A stretch of 64,000 nt of DNA from an uncultured Euryhalocaulis sp. (GTDB lineage: Bacteria; Pseudomonadota; Alphaproteobacteria; Caulobacterales; Maricaulaceae), in NCBI GenBank assembly GCA_913055605.1, contig CAJXKJ010000004.1:43045-107044 (forward strand), in the 5' to 3' direction. Positions 36,032 through 45,053 of the stretch are shown one piece after another. Position numbers and translations under genes: made by a program. The notes beneath the pieces are model-generated. The model saw only the letters and a list, made by a program, of their open reading frames with translations. It ran no database searches and was not told where the DNA came from. How positions within the stretch are numbered: position 1 is the stretch's first letter; every line of letters starts with the position of its first letter.

Positions 36032-36490
36032 CTAGCGGTTCATCACGAAGAACAGGAATTCGACGATCAGCGTCAGGGCCAGCACGACGGTCAACGTCGC
36101 CACGGCCTTCACGACGAAATTGTGCACCCGCCGGCGCCGGCGGGCGAGCATGATGAACTCGTCCGCGAACGCGCCGCGCCGCATCACGTGCGGGCTGCTC
36201 ATCGCCATGGTCAGCACCAGATAGGCGGTCAGCACGATATAACCCATCAGCTCCAGCAGCAGCGCGATGGTGATCCAGCCCGGGACCGTCTCATGGTCGG
36301 TGAAGGCGATGATCGCGCCCAGCACCGCGATCATGATCGAGGTATGGGTCAGCACGCTTTGCGATTTGGAGACGCGGATATCGATATGGCGCAGGACGTG
36401 GCCGTATTCCCGCTGGTCCTCCAGCGCCACCAGCCCGGCGTAATAGGCCTTCTCGGCCTTCAGGGCCGCCTCGTGCTGTTTGTCGTCCAT
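36032..36490 (-). CDS. Hypothetical three-helix membrane protein
   Basis: The protein has 152 residues from the ATG at 36490 (GGGGAGGAAG upstream); an earlier in-frame start would add 11 residues. A charged helical N-terminus (about 1-40) precedes helices at about 47-66, 70-95 and 125-148. Between the last two lies a cytosolic stretch with RRRRRVHN. The layout of a helical start, two close helices, a basic loop and a final helix is reminiscent of small SLATT or Pycsar-type membrane effectors, but no such partner enzyme is nearby and the match is only architectural. It lies 39 bases after era. Confidence 0.7.
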   Translation of the reverse strand: MDDKQHEAALKAEKAYYAGLVALEDQREYGHVLRHIDIRVSKSQSVLTHTSIMIAVLGAIIAFTDHETVPGWITIALLLELMGYIVLTAYLVLTMAMSSPHVMRRGAFADEFIMLARRRRRVHNFVVKAVATLTVVLALTLIVEFLFFVMNR

Positions 36491-36529
36491 CGCGCTTCCT
36501 CCCCAGGCTGCGCCGCGACGCACACTAGC

Positions 36530-37468
36530 TCAGGATTCGAAATCCAACCCAACGTCGCGATAGAAACCGCGCTGCTCGGCCCAGCCCTCGCGCACCTTCA
36601 CGTGCAGGAACAGGTGGATTTTGCGGCCGAAAGCCTCGGTCATCTCCTCGCGCGCGGCCTGTCCGATCGCCTTGATCGTGCGCCCGCCCTTGCCCAGCAC
36701 GATGGGCTTCTGGCTGTCCCGCTCGACATAGATCACCTGGTGGACGCGGGCGGAGCCCCGCCCCTCTTCCCAGTTCTCGGTCTCCACCGCCGCCTGATAG
36801 GGCAGCTCGTCGTGCAGGCGCAGATACAGCTTCTCCCGCGTGATCTCCGCCGCCATCAGGCGCATCGGGATATCCGCGGCCTGGTCCGGCGGATACAGGA
36901 ACGGCCCCGGCGGCATCGCCGCGGCCAGCGCGCCTTTCAGGTCCTCGACGCCCGCGCCGGTGCTGGCGCTGACCATGAAAATGTCGCCGTAAGCGCCTGT
37001 TTTGGAGAACCGATCCGCCAGAGCCAGCAGCGCCGGCGGATCCATCTGGTCGACCTTGTTCAGGGCCAGCACGGCGGTCGTCTTGCGCTCGGCCAGCCCC
37101 TCGGTGATGCGGCGAACGTCCTCGCCGGCCTTCTTGTCCTGCGCGCCCGCCTCGCCCGCCGCCAGCCGCGCCTCGGCCGGGGCGTCCACGACGTGACAGA
37201 TCACGTCCGCGTCCTCCGCCCCCGACCAGGCGGATCCGACCATGGCGCGGTCCAGCCGCCGGCGCGGGGCGAAAATGCCCGGCGTATCGACCAGCACGAT
37301 CTGGGCGTCGCCCTGCATCGCGACGCCGCGCACGGGAAAGCGCGTGGTCTGCACCTTGTGGGTGACGATGGAGACCTTGGTCCCCACCAGCGTGTTTACC
37401 AGGGTGGATTTGCCGGCGTTCGGCGCGCCGATAATGGCGGCGAAGCCCGCGAGCGTCTCTTCGCTCAT
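36530..37468 (-). CDS. era: GTPase Era
   Basis: The protein has 312 residues from the ATG at 37468, which overlaps the rnc stop (ATGA). GTPase motifs are GAPNAGKST (G1), DTPG (G3) and NKVD (G4). The C-terminal KH domain contains VLGKGGRTIKAIG. Era binds the 3' end of 16S rRNA and is needed for 30S maturation. It is the distal gene of the rsh-pdxJ-acpS-lepB-rnc-era run. Confidence 0.97.
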   Translation of the reverse strand: MSEETLAGFAAIIGAPNAGKSTLVNTLVGTKVSIVTHKVQTTRFPVRGVAMQGDAQIVLVDTPGIFAPRRRLDRAMVGSAWSGAEDADVICHVVDAPAEARLAAGEAGAQDKKAGEDVRRITEGLAERKTTAVLALNKVDQMDPPALLALADRFSKTGAYGDIFMVSASTGAGVEDLKGALAAAMPPGPFLYPPDQAADIPMRLMAAEITREKLYLRLHDELPYQAAVETENWEEGRGSARVHQVIYVERDSQKPIVLGKGGRTIKAIGQAAREEMTEAFGRKIHLFLHVKVREGWAEQRGFYRDVGLDFES

Positions 37469-38148
37469 GACCGGGCTTCGCGCTGGAACAGGGCGGCGGC
37501 CGCGGCGCGTTCGGCGCCCTGTTTGGACTCGCCCTCGCCCTGGGCCGACGCGCCGCCGTCGATCCGCGCCTCCACCACGAAATGCGGCTTGTGGTCCGGC
37601 CCGGTCTGGGAAAGCGTGGCGTAGGTCGGCGTGCCCAGGCCGCGCCCGAGCGCCCATTCCTGCAGCCGGGTCTTGGGGTCCTGCGGCGCGGTGCGCACCG
37701 CGTCGAACTCGCTGGCCCAGAATTCGTCGAAAAACGCGCTCGCCGCGTCCAGCCCGCCGTCCAGGAACAGCGCGCCCAGCAGCGCCTCGCACGCGTCGCC
37801 CAGGATGGAGGTCTTGTTGCGCCCGCCCGCGCGCGCCTCGGACTCCGCCATATGGATCGCGTCGTCCAGGCCGATCCGGCGCGCCACCCGGGCGCAGGTC
37901 TCGCGCCGCACCAGCTGGTTCAGGCGCGGGGCCAGCCCGCCTTCGGCCTCGTCCGGAAACGCCTCGCACAGCCGCCGCGCGGCCAGCAGGTTCAGAACCC
38001 GGTCGCCCAGGAATTCCAGCCGTTCATTGTTGCGCCGCGCGCCCTTGCCCTCTCCGAAACTGGAATGGGTCAGCGCCCGGCGCAGCAGGTCCGGGTCGGA
38101 AAACCGCCAGCCGATACGCGCTTGGAGCGCCTCCGCCGGACCGCTCAC
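37465..38148 (-). CDS. rnc: Ribonuclease III
   Basis: The protein has 227 residues with a GTG start overlapping the lepB stop (GTGA). The RNase III signature NERLEFLGDRVLNLL carries the catalytic acidic residues, with the second set in GDACEALLGALFLDGG. The double-stranded RNA-binding domain covers about 155-225, ending KQGAERAAAAAL. The enzyme processes rRNA precursors and structured mRNAs. It is coupled to lepB and era. Confidence 0.97.
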   Translation of the reverse strand: MSGPAEALQARIGWRFSDPDLLRRALTHSSFGEGKGARRNNERLEFLGDRVLNLLAARRLCEAFPDEAEGGLAPRLNQLVRRETCARVARRIGLDDAIHMAESEARAGGRNKTSILGDACEALLGALFLDGGLDAASAFFDEFWASEFDAVRTAPQDPKTRLQEWALGRGLGTPTYATLSQTGPDHKPHFVVEARIDGGASAQGEGESKQGAERAAAAALFQREARS

Positions 38149-38951
38149 AATTCGTCCGGTTGCGCCTTCAGGCCGTGAAAGAAGCGGTTCAGACGGAAAT
38201 TGAACCAGGTCCAGGGCCGGAGGATGCGGAAATTCTCGTTGACCGAGAAGAAGACGATCTGGGCCTTGCCGACAAAGGCCTCCACGTCGACCGCGTCGAA
38301 ATAGCGGCTGTCGCGGGAGTCGTCGCGATTGTCGCCCATCATGAAATAGTGGTTGGCGGGCACGAAATAGACGCGCGTGTCGTCCGCCTCGCGCTGGCCC
38401 ATGTCGAAGGTCAGGTACTCCACCCCGTTCGGCAGGGTCTCGCGGTACACCTCGACGCTTTGCTCGCCGCCATAGCGGTTGGGCTCGGTCACCGTCTTCA
38501 CCAGCTCGCGCGGCACCGGGTCGCCATTGATGTGCAGCACGCCGTCGCGCATCTGCACCGTGTCGCCCGGCAGGCCGATCACCCGCTTGATATAGTCGGT
38601 GCGGTTGTCGCCCGGATATTTGAACACCGCGATCTCGCCGCGCTCCGGCGCGCGGCCGAGGATGCGTCCCTCGAACAGCGGCGGCGACAGTGGGATCGAG
38701 TGCTTGCTGTATCCGTAGGTGTATTTCGACGCGAAGATATAGTCGCCGGTCAGAAGGCTCGGGACCATCGACTCCGACGGGATGTGAAACGGCTGGAACA
38801 GCAAGGTTCGCAGCACCAGCGCGATGGCCAGCGCATAGACGACCGTCTTGACGTTCTCCGACCAGCTTTCGCCGTCGCGCTTTTCGTCTTCGATTGTCTC
38901 TTCGGCCATGGCCTCACTCTCCGGGGGCTTCCTTTCGGCTTCATTGACCAT
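38145..38951 (-). CDS. lepB: Signal peptidase I
   Basis: The protein has 268 residues. A charged cytoplasmic start (about 1-33) is followed by one membrane helix (about 36-53) and the periplasmic catalytic domain. Ser61 in IPSESMVPSL and Lys122 in DYIKRVIG form the Ser-Lys dyad, and GDNRDDSRDSRYF is the family box E. It removes signal peptides from exported proteins, including the many secreted products in this window. It starts four bases after the acpS stop and overlaps rnc. Confidence 0.97.
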   Translation of the reverse strand: MVNEAERKPPESEAMAEETIEDEKRDGESWSENVKTVVYALAIALVLRTLLFQPFHIPSESMVPSLLTGDYIFASKYTYGYSKHSIPLSPPLFEGRILGRAPERGEIAVFKYPGDNRTDYIKRVIGLPGDTVQMRDGVLHINGDPVPRELVKTVTEPNRYGGEQSVEVYRETLPNGVEYLTFDMGQREADDTRVYFVPANHYFMMGDNRDDSRDSRYFDAVDVEAFVGKAQIVFFSVNENFRILRPWTWFNFRLNRFFHGLKAQPDEL

Positions 38952-38955
38952 CAGA

Positions 38956-39369
38956 TCAAGCCCTATCGGCGGTAATCATCACGAAGGCCTGGGCCAGCGG
39001 ATAATCGTCCGTAATGGTGACATGGATGCGCGCCGCGGTGCCCGCCGGCGCCATCCCTTCCAACAGGTCCTGCAAGCGCCGGGCCGCCCCGCCCGACAGC
39101 TGGATGGTCGGCGCGCCGCTGGGCAGGTTCACCACCCCCATATCCTTCCAGTGCACGCCGGCGCGGGGAACCCCGGTGCCCAGCGCCTTGGCGCAGGCCT
39201 CCTTGGCCGCGAACCGCTTGGCGTAGCTGGCCGCCCGCATCCGCCGCCGGTCCGATTTCGCGCGCTCCACGTCAGTGAAGATCCGCGCGGTGAACCGGTC
39301 GCCGAACCGCTCCAGCGACTTTTCGACGCGCCTGATGTCGATCAGGTCGGATCCCATGCCGATGATCAT
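38956..39369 (-). CDS. acpS: Holo-[acyl-carrier-protein] synthase
   Basis: The protein has 137 residues, the usual AcpS size. [11 protein letters not shown] at the start holds the metal-binding Asp8, and [16 protein letters not shown] holds the second site. It transfers 4'-phosphopantetheine from CoA to apo-ACP for fatty acid synthesis. The start overlaps the pdxJ stop (ATGA). Confidence 0.96.
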   Translation of the reverse strand: MIIGMGSDLIDIRRVEKSLERFGDRFTARIFTDVERAKSDRRRMRAASYAKRFAAKEACAKALGTGVPRAGVHWKDMGVVNLPSGAPTIQLSGGAARRLQDLLEGMAPAGTAARIHVTITDDYPLAQAFVMITADRA

Positions 39370-40136
39370 GCCGGCGCCCCCATCCGGGCGCCCTCGGCGC
39401 GGGCCAGCTCGATCGCCTCCTTCATCCGCGTGATGGAGTCGGTCAGCCCGGTGAAGATCGCCTCGCCCACCAGGAAATGCCCGATATTCAGTTCCATCAC
39501 CTGCGGGATCATGGCGACCGGCCCGACAGTGTCGAAGGTCAGGCCGTGCCCGGCATGGATTTCCAGGCCCCGCTTGCCGCCCAGCGCCGCCGCCGAGCGC
39601 AGCCGGTCCAGTTCCGCCCCCGCGCCGCGCACGTCGCCGTCGAACACCAGCTCGACATAGCGCCCGGTGTGCAGCTCCACGACCGGCGCGCCCAGGCTCA
39701 CCGCCGCCTCGATCTGCGCCGGGTCCGGCTCGATGAACAGCGACACGCGGATGTCCGCGTCCGACAGCTCCCGCACATAGCGCGCCAGATGATTGTGCCC
39801 GCCGGCGGCGTCCAGCCCGCCCTCGGTCGTGCGCTCCTCGCGCTTTTCCGGCACCAGACAGGCCGCGTGCGGCCGATGGCGCAGCGCGATGGACAGCATC
39901 TCGTCCGTCGCCGCCATCTCCAGATTCAGCGGCAGGGTCAGCTCGTCCATCAGGCGCGCGATGTCGGCGTCGCCGATATGGCGCCGGTCCTCGCGCAAAT
40001 GCGCGGTGATGCCGTCGGCGCCCGCGTCCGCGGCCATCAGCGCCGCGCGCACCGGATCGGGATGCGCGCCGCCCCGCGCGTTTCGGATCGTCGCGACGTG
40101 ATCGATATTCACGCCCAGCCGGGGGGATCGGGTCAC
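39366..40136 (-). CDS. pdxJ: Pyridoxine 5'-phosphate synthase
   Basis: The protein has 256 residues with a GTG start overlapping the rsh stop (GTGA). The TIM barrel begins [17 protein letters not shown], followed by [16 protein letters not shown]. PdxJ condenses 1-deoxyxylulose 5-phosphate with 3-amino-2-oxopropyl phosphate, the last step of de novo vitamin B6 synthesis. The pdxJ-acpS order is conserved across proteobacteria. Confidence 0.97.
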   Translation of the reverse strand: MTRSPRLGVNIDHVATIRNARGGAHPDPVRAALMAADAGADGITAHLREDRRHIGDADIARLMDELTLPLNLEMAATDEMLSIALRHRPHAACLVPEKREERTTEGGLDAAGGHNHLARYVRELSDADIRVSLFIEPDPAQIEAAVSLGAPVVELHTGRYVELVFDGDVRGAGAELDRLRSAAALGGKRGLEIHAGHGLTFDTVGPVAMIPQVMELNIGHFLVGEAIFTGLTDSITRMKEAIELARAEGARMGAPA

Positions 40137-42373
40137 TTCAGATTGTCCTTGGCGCGTTTGGCGCTCGCCACCGGGCGGCAGGCGCGCAGCGCGGCGATCA
40201 GATGGCTCAGATGCTTGGCGTCCACCACCTCGACGTCCATCTGCATGTCGATGAAGTCGGTGGAGCGGGACGCGGTGCGGATGTTCGCGATATTGCCGTT
40301 ATTCTCGCCCACCACCTGCGCGATTTCGGCCAACGCGCCCGGCTCGTGCAGCACGGTCAGATTGACCCGGCCGATCGCCATGGAGTCGCTCTCGGCCTTC
40401 GGCGTCCAGTCCAGGTCGACCCAGCGTTCCGGCTCGTCCTCGTAGCGCTCCAGATTCTCGCAGTCGATCGTGTGCACCTCCACGCCGACCTCCGGCTGCA
40501 GGATGCCGACGATCCGGTCCCCGGGCAGCGGGGAGCAGCAGCGCGCGAAGTCCAGCGTCACGCCGGGCGTCAGCGCCTTGGTCTTGCCGCGCACATAAAG
40601 CTGCGCCTTGCCGTCACGGATCAGCGCGCGCTTTTTCTTCGCGCGCTTGGAGTCCTTGCGGCCGGGATACACCGCCTCGACCAGCTGCGGCCCGGTGATC
40701 CGGCCCCGCCCCAGTTCGATGAACAGCGCCCATTCGTTGCGCAGGCCCAGCCGGTTCAGCGCGTCTTCCAGATTGGCCTTGCGGTACTCCTTGCCCTCGC
40801 GCCGGAAACTGGACTCCGCGATGGACCGGCCGATCTTGGCGAACTCCTCGCTCTCGGTCTGGCGCACCAGGCGGCGGATGGCGCTGCGCGCGCGCCCGGT
40901 GACGACCAGCTGGCGCCAGTTCGCCGGCGGCCGCGGCGCCCCGGCGCGCACGATCTCCACCACGTCGGCGTTGTGCAGCGGCGTGGACAGCGGCCGCTCC
41001 CGCCCGTTGATGATCGCGCCGACCGCCGTGTCGCCGATCTCGGTATGGATGGCGTAGGCGAAGTCCAGCGGCATCGCCCCCTGCGGCAGCGGGATCAGCT
41101 TGCCCTTCGGGGTGAAGGTGAAGACCTGGTCCTGGAACATCTCCATCTTGGCGTGTTCCAGGAATTCCTCCGGATCGCCGCCATGCTCCAGGATTTCGAC
41201 GAAGGGGCGCAGCCGGTCCAGCGGATCGCCGCCGGCGGCCTCCGCCGCGTCCGGGTCGAACTTGTAGGAGTTGTCCTTGTACCGCCAGTGCGCCGCCACC
41301 CCGCGCTCGGCCACTTCGTGCATCGTGTGGGTGCGGATCTGCAGCTCCACCCGCGTCTGGGCCGGGCCCATGACCGTGGTGTGCAGCGAGCGGTAATTGT
41401 TCGGCTTGGGGACGCTGATGTAGTCGCGGAACCGGTCCGGCGTGTAGCGCCAGCGCAGATGGATCGCCCCCAGCGCGCGGTAGCAATCCTCTTCGGAGTC
41501 CACCAGCACGCGGAAGCCATAGACGTCCGCCAGCTCCGCGAAGCCGACCGATTTGCGCTGCAGCTTGCGCCAGATCGAATAGGGCCGCTTCTCCCGCCCA
41601 TAGACCACCGCCGGAATGCCGGAATCCTCCAGCTGCTGCGTGACGGCGTAGGAGACTTCGGACACCGCCTCGGCGCTCTCCACCCGCAGCTGCTCCAGCC
41701 GCGCGCGGATCGAGTCGTAGGCGCCGGGATTGAGATGCTGGAAGCTTAAATCCTCCAGCTCCGCGCTCAGCCGCTCCACCCCGATCCGCCGCGCCAGCGG
41801 GGCGTAGATATCCGCCGTCTCGCGCGCGATCCGCTCGCGGCTCGCCGCGCGCGGATGGTGGTGCAGCGTGCGCATATTGTGCAGGCGGTCGGACAGCTTC
41901 ACCAGCAGGACGCGAACGTCCTGCGTGATGGCCAGCACGAATTTCTGAAGGTTTTCGGCCTGCTCGGTGCGGGCGGAGTTCAGCTCCACCTGGCCCAGCT
42001 TGGTCACCCCGTCGACCAGGTCCGCCACCTCCTGCCCGAACATCGCGGCGACGTCGGCGTGCGTGGCGTCGGTGTCCTCCACCACATCGTGCAGCAGCGC
42101 GGTCACGATCGACCCCGCGTCCAGATGCAGCTCGGTCAGAATCTCCGCCACCGCGACGGGGTGGGAATAATAGGGGTCGCCCGAATGGCGCCGCTGCTCG
42201 CCGTGCGATTCCACGCAATAGGCGTAGGCCCGGCGGATCAGGTCCTCGTCGGCCGCCGGGTTATAGGCGCGGATGCGCTCGACCAGCTCATCCGGCGACA
42301 GATAGGTCTGTGCGCCGGGCGCGGGGCTTTGCGTCGGTGTGGAGGTCGCCGCGAATGTGTCCGCGTGCGCCAA
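40133..42373 (-). CDS. rsh: Bifunctional (p)ppGpp synthetase/hydrolase
   Basis: The protein has 746 residues. The HD hydrolase domain has His71 and HDVVEDT with His95-Asp96. The synthetase domain has [20 protein letters not shown] and ELQIRT. TGS ([16 protein letters not shown]) and C-terminal ACT (about 665-740) domains follow. It is the single Rsh of most alphaproteobacteria, setting alarmone levels on nutrient stress. The start appears to be TTG: AGGA lies eight bases upstream and no ATG or GTG occurs near the family's usual start. The gene follows rpoZ by 10 bases, a classical rpoZ-spoT linkage. Confidence 0.95.
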   Translation of the reverse strand: MAHADTFAATSTPTQSPAPGAQTYLSPDELVERIRAYNPAADEDLIRRAYAYCVESHGEQRRHSGDPYYSHPVAVAEILTELHLDAGSIVTALLHDVVEDTDATHADVAAMFGQEVADLVDGVTKLGQVELNSARTEQAENLQKFVLAITQDVRVLLVKLSDRLHNMRTLHHHPRAASRERIARETADIYAPLARRIGVERLSAELEDLSFQHLNPGAYDSIRARLEQLRVESAEAVSEVSYAVTQQLEDSGIPAVVYGREKRPYSIWRKLQRKSVGFAELADVYGFRVLVDSEEDCYRALGAIHLRWRYTPDRFRDYISVPKPNNYRSLHTTVMGPAQTRVELQIRTHTMHEVAERGVAAHWRYKDNSYKFDPDAAEAAGGDPLDRLRPFVEILEHGGDPEEFLEHAKMEMFQDQVFTFTPKGKLIPLPQGAMPLDFAYAIHTEIGDTAVGAIINGRERPLSTPLHNADVVEIVRAGAPRPPANWRQLVVTGRARSAIRRLVRQTESEEFAKIGRSIAESSFRREGKEYRKANLEDALNRLGLRNEWALFIELGRGRITGPQLVEAVYPGRKDSKRAKKKRALIRDGKAQLYVRGKTKALTPGVTLDFARCCSPLPGDRIVGILQPEVGVEVHTIDCENLERYEDEPERWVDLDWTPKAESDSMAIGRVNLTVLHEPGALAEIAQVVGENNGNIANIRTASRSTDFIDMQMDVEVVDAKHLSHLIAALRACRPVASAKRAKDNLK

Positions 42374-42383
42374 GGCCGAATTC

Positions 42384-42740
42384 CTAGAACCGGTTGTCCG
42401 GCCCCGAGTCGCGGTCGGTCTGGAGCGCCTTCAGCATCTCTTCTTCGTTGACCGTGACGTCGCCATCGGCCTCCAGAGCGGCGCGTTCGGCTTCGTCCTC
42501 CGCGTCCTCCAGCGGGATCACCCGTTGCAGGGAGGAAATCAGGCTCTCTTCCATATCGGCCGGCTTGATCTCCTGGTCGGCGATCTCGCGCAGGGCGACG
42601 ACGGGGTTCTTGTCGTTGTCGCGGTCGATCTTCAGCTCCGAACCGGCGGAGATATTCCGCGCACGGTGGGCGGACAGCAGAACCAGGTCGAACCGGTTCG
42701 GCACTTGTTCGATACAATCTTCGACCGTTACGCGGGCCAT
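42384..42740 (-). CDS. rpoZ: RNA polymerase omega subunit
   Basis: The protein has 118 residues. [31 protein letters not shown] is the family start (landmarks MARVTVEDC and [13 protein letters not shown]). It stabilises beta-prime in RNA polymerase and in many bacteria contributes to the ppGpp binding site, which fits its place before rsh. The acidic C-terminal extension (about 75-118) is typical of alphaproteobacteria. Confidence 0.97.
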   Translation of the reverse strand: MARVTVEDCIEQVPNRFDLVLLSAHRARNISAGSELKIDRDNDKNPVVALREIADQEIKPADMEESLISSLQRVIPLEDAEDEAERAALEADGDVTVNEEEMLKALQTDRDSGPDNRF

Positions 42741-42801
42741 CTACGTCTCCAGACGAATACGGAAGGTGAACCCCCGTGTTTACGCGGGGTTTGGGGCCAT
42801 A

Positions 42802-43317
42802 TCAAGGCGTTGAGCGCCTTTGCAACAGGGTTGTTGCAGCAATGTCATCCGCGGGCAATTCGGCGATCAGCGCCTCCAGCCCCCGCCCGTCCGGGCTGCG
42901 CCAGTCCGGCGCGGCGTCCCGCAGCGGAATCAGCACGAACGCCCGGCCCGCCGCGCGCGGATGCGGCAGGGTCAAATCCGGCGCGTCGACCACCCGCCCG
43001 TCATGGTCGATCAGGTCCAGATCCAGCGTCCGCGCGGCCCAGCGGTCGTCGGCGCTGCGCACCCGGCCGAACATTTCCTCCACCGCGTGCAGGCGCGCCA
43101 GCAGGTCCTGCGGAGACAACTCCGTCTCCACCCGCGCCGCGGCGTTGGCGTAGGCCGGGGCGGACGGGTCCGGCCAGGCCGGGCTGGAATAGATGCGCGA
43201 CCGCGCGGCGACGCGGATGTCCCCGCGGGCCTCCAGCGCGTCGAAGGCGCGCGCGATCGTGGTGTCCGGCGGCGATCCCTGGAAGGGGAGATTGCCCCCG
43301 GCGGCGATAATGATCAT
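42802..43317 (-). CDS. folK: 2-amino-4-hydroxy-6-hydroxymethyldihydropteridine pyrophosphokinase
   Basis: The protein has 171 residues. It begins MIIIAAGGNLPF and carries the HPPK signature DRWAARTLDLDLIDHDG with the metal-binding aspartates, followed by LPHPRAAGRAFVLIPL. It transfers pyrophosphate from ATP to the pterin in folate synthesis. It precedes rpoZ by 61 bases; an imperfect hairpin (about 42769-42792) may separate them. It diverges from the NYN gene across 57 bases. Confidence 0.94.
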   Translation of the reverse strand: MIIIAAGGNLPFQGSPPDTTIARAFDALEARGDIRVAARSRIYSSPAWPDPSAPAYANAAARVETELSPQDLLARLHAVEEMFGRVRSADDRWAARTLDLDLIDHDGRVVDAPDLTLPHPRAAGRAFVLIPLRDAAPDWRSPDGRGLEALIAELPADDIAATTLLQRRSTP

Positions 43318-43374
43318 TCTTCGCTCCGGGCCTTCGCCCGTTTTGATTCAAGATTTTTCAGACAAGGAATAGGC

Positions 43375-43968
43375 ATGGCGTTCTACCCCAACGAACGGAT
43401 CGCATTGTTCATCGACGGCGCCAATTTCTACAGCTCGGCCAAGGCGCTGGATTTCGACATCGACTACCGCAAGCTGCTGGAAGAATTCAGGAAACGCGGC
43501 CGCCTCGTCCGCGCTCTGTATTACACCGCGCTGATGGAGGAGCAGGACTACTCCCCTCTCCGCCCCCTGATCGACTGGCTGGACTATAACGGCTTCACCG
43601 TGGTCACGAAGCCGGCCAAGAGCTTCACCGACGCCTCCGGCGGACGCCGCATCAAGGGCGACATGGACGTCGACATCGCCGTCGACATGATGGGCATGGC
43701 CCCGCATGTCGACCACATCGTCCTGTTCTCCGGCGACGGCGATTTCCGCAAGCTGGTGGAGGCGGTGCAGGCCAAGGGCGTGCGCGTCACCGTGGTCTCC
43801 AGCCTGAAATCCCAGCCGCCGATGATCGCCGATGAGCTGCGCCGCCAGGCCGACACCTTCATCGACCTCGCCGACCTTGAGGGCCTGGTCGGCCGCGCCC
43901 GCTCCGGCGCGCCGCGCCACAACGATGACGACGACGACGATGACGACGAGGAGGACGAGGACAATTGA
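43375..43968 (+). CDS. NYN-domain (LabA/DUF88-like) putative nuclease
   Basis: The protein has 197 residues. The PIN-like NYN fold shows FIDGANFY near residue 13, KGDMDVDIAVDM and LFSGDGDFRKLV, which together supply the acidic residues of a metal-dependent RNase site. About 16 residues of almost pure Asp/Glu end the protein (DDDDDDDDEEDED). NYN proteins are thought to cut or bind RNA; LabA-type copies affect gene expression. AAGGAAT precedes the ATG. Its stop lies three bases before the next ATG. Confidence 0.9.
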   Translation: MAFYPNERIALFIDGANFYSSAKALDFDIDYRKLLEEFRKRGRLVRALYYTALMEEQDYSPLRPLIDWLDYNGFTVVTKPAKSFTDASGGRRIKGDMDVDIAVDMMGMAPHVDHIVLFSGDGDFRKLVEAVQAKGVRVTVVSSLKSQPPMIADELRRQADTFIDLADLEGLVGRARSGAPRHNDDDDDDDDEEDEDN

Positions 43969-43970
43969 CG

Positions 43971-44621
43971 ATGGCCGTCCCGGCCGAGGCGCCGAAGGAC
44001 TGCCCGCTCTGTCCGCGTCTGGTCGAGTTTCGTGAGGAGAACCGCGTCCGCCTGCCGGACGGGTTCAACGGCGCCGTCCCGTCCTTCGGCGATCCGTCGG
44101 GCCGCCTGCTGATCCTGGGCCTCGCGCCGGGGCTGAAGGGGGCGAACTATACGGGCCGCCCCTTCACCGGCGACTATGCCGGAGACCTGCTCTACGCCAC
44201 GCTGCTGAAGCTCGGGCTGGCCTCCGGCCAATACGATTCGCGGCCCGATGACGGGCTGTCGCTGAACGCCTGCCTGATCTCCAACGCCGTCCGCTGCGTC
44301 CCGCCGCAGAACAAGCCGACGCCACAGGAATCAAACATTTGCCGCCAGTTCCTCATAGAGCGCATCAAGCAGATGCCGAACCTGAAGGCGGTGCTGGCCC
44401 TCGGCAAGATCGCCCATGACAGCGCGCTGAAGGCGCTCGGCTACAAGATGTCGGCGGCGAAATTCGCGCACGGCGCGCAGGCGGCGCTGGACGGGCCGCA
44501 TGGCCCCCTCGCCCTCGTCGATTCCTATCATTGCAGCCGCTACAACACGAACACCGGCCGCCTGACTGCCGGCATGTTCGAAGACGCCATGAGCCGCGCA
44601 AAGACCGCGGCCGGACTATGA
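43971..44621 (+). CDS. Uracil-DNA glycosylase, family 5 (UDGb) type
   Basis: The protein has 216 residues from the ATG at 43971; a TTG two codons earlier would overlap the NYN stop. Cysteines in CPLCPRL and in CVPPQNKPTPQESNIC (C at both ends) can hold a 4Fe-4S cluster. The active-site motif GLAPGLKGANYTGRPFTGD and the later VDSYHCSRYNTNTG segment fit family 5, which removes uracil and some other damaged bases and lacks the usual catalytic Asp/Asn. It is coupled or nearly so to the NYN gene. Confidence 0.9.
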   Translation: MAVPAEAPKDCPLCPRLVEFREENRVRLPDGFNGAVPSFGDPSGRLLILGLAPGLKGANYTGRPFTGDYAGDLLYATLLKLGLASGQYDSRPDDGLSLNACLISNAVRCVPPQNKPTPQESNICRQFLIERIKQMPNLKAVLALGKIAHDSALKALGYKMSAAKFAHGAQAALDGPHGPLALVDSYHCSRYNTNTGRLTAGMFEDAMSRAKTAAGL

Positions 44622-44639
44622 ACCCAGAGGGAGGATGAC

Positions 44640-45047
44640 ATGGAACTGAAGCGCGGCCAGATGGCACAGACCAGCAAGGGCCTGCCGGAAAACTTCACCG
44701 GGGACGTCGATTTCGTGCTGCTGCACGCCGCCGCGGAGCCCGCGCGCGTGTCCTGCGCGAACGTCACCTTCCAGCCCGGCGCCCGCACCCACTGGCACAC
44801 CCACCCGCTCGGCCAGACCCTGATCGTCACCGCCGGCGTCGGCTGGACCCAGTGCGACGGCGAACCGATCGCGGAGGTCCGCGCCGGCGATGTCATCTGG
44901 TGCCCGCCCGGCCACAAACACTGGCACGGCGCCTCCGCCGGCCAGTCCATGACCCATATCGCGGTCCAGGAAGGCCTGAACGGCGTCTTCGTGGAATGGC
45001 TGGAGCCGGTCAGCGACGCGGATTACGCCAAGGGGCCGCCCGTCTAG
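44640..45047 (+). CDS. Single-domain cupin protein, (R)-mandelonitrile-lyase-like
   Basis: The protein has 135 residues. THWHTHPLGQTLIV supplies the metal ligands His53, His55 and Gln59, and PPGHKHWHGAS supplies the last histidine. The sequence strongly resembles the small Mn-cupin family that includes bacterial hydroxynitrile lyases, but many members have no known activity, so the reaction is not assigned. A strong GAGGGAGGA ribosome site sits eight bases upstream. The gene is 18 bases after the glycosylase and convergent with the M14 gene. Confidence 0.87.
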   Translation: MELKRGQMAQTSKGLPENFTGDVDFVLLHAAAEPARVSCANVTFQPGARTHWHTHPLGQTLIVTAGVGWTQCDGEPIAEVRAGDVIWCPPGHKHWHGASAGQSMTHIAVQEGLNGVFVEWLEPVSDADYAKGPPV

Positions 45048-45053
45048 CCTGCC

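Noticed and set aside
36530..37969. Era read as a 479-residue protein with a long N-terminal extension
   Set aside because: The extension overlaps rnc in another frame and is Arg/Gly-rich; the ATG at 37468 overlaps the rnc stop and matches the family start.
43923..43965. GAC/GAT-rich tract as a microsatellite
   Set aside because: It encodes the acidic tail of the NYN protein in frame with mixed Asp and Glu codons; acidic tails are common in such proteins.
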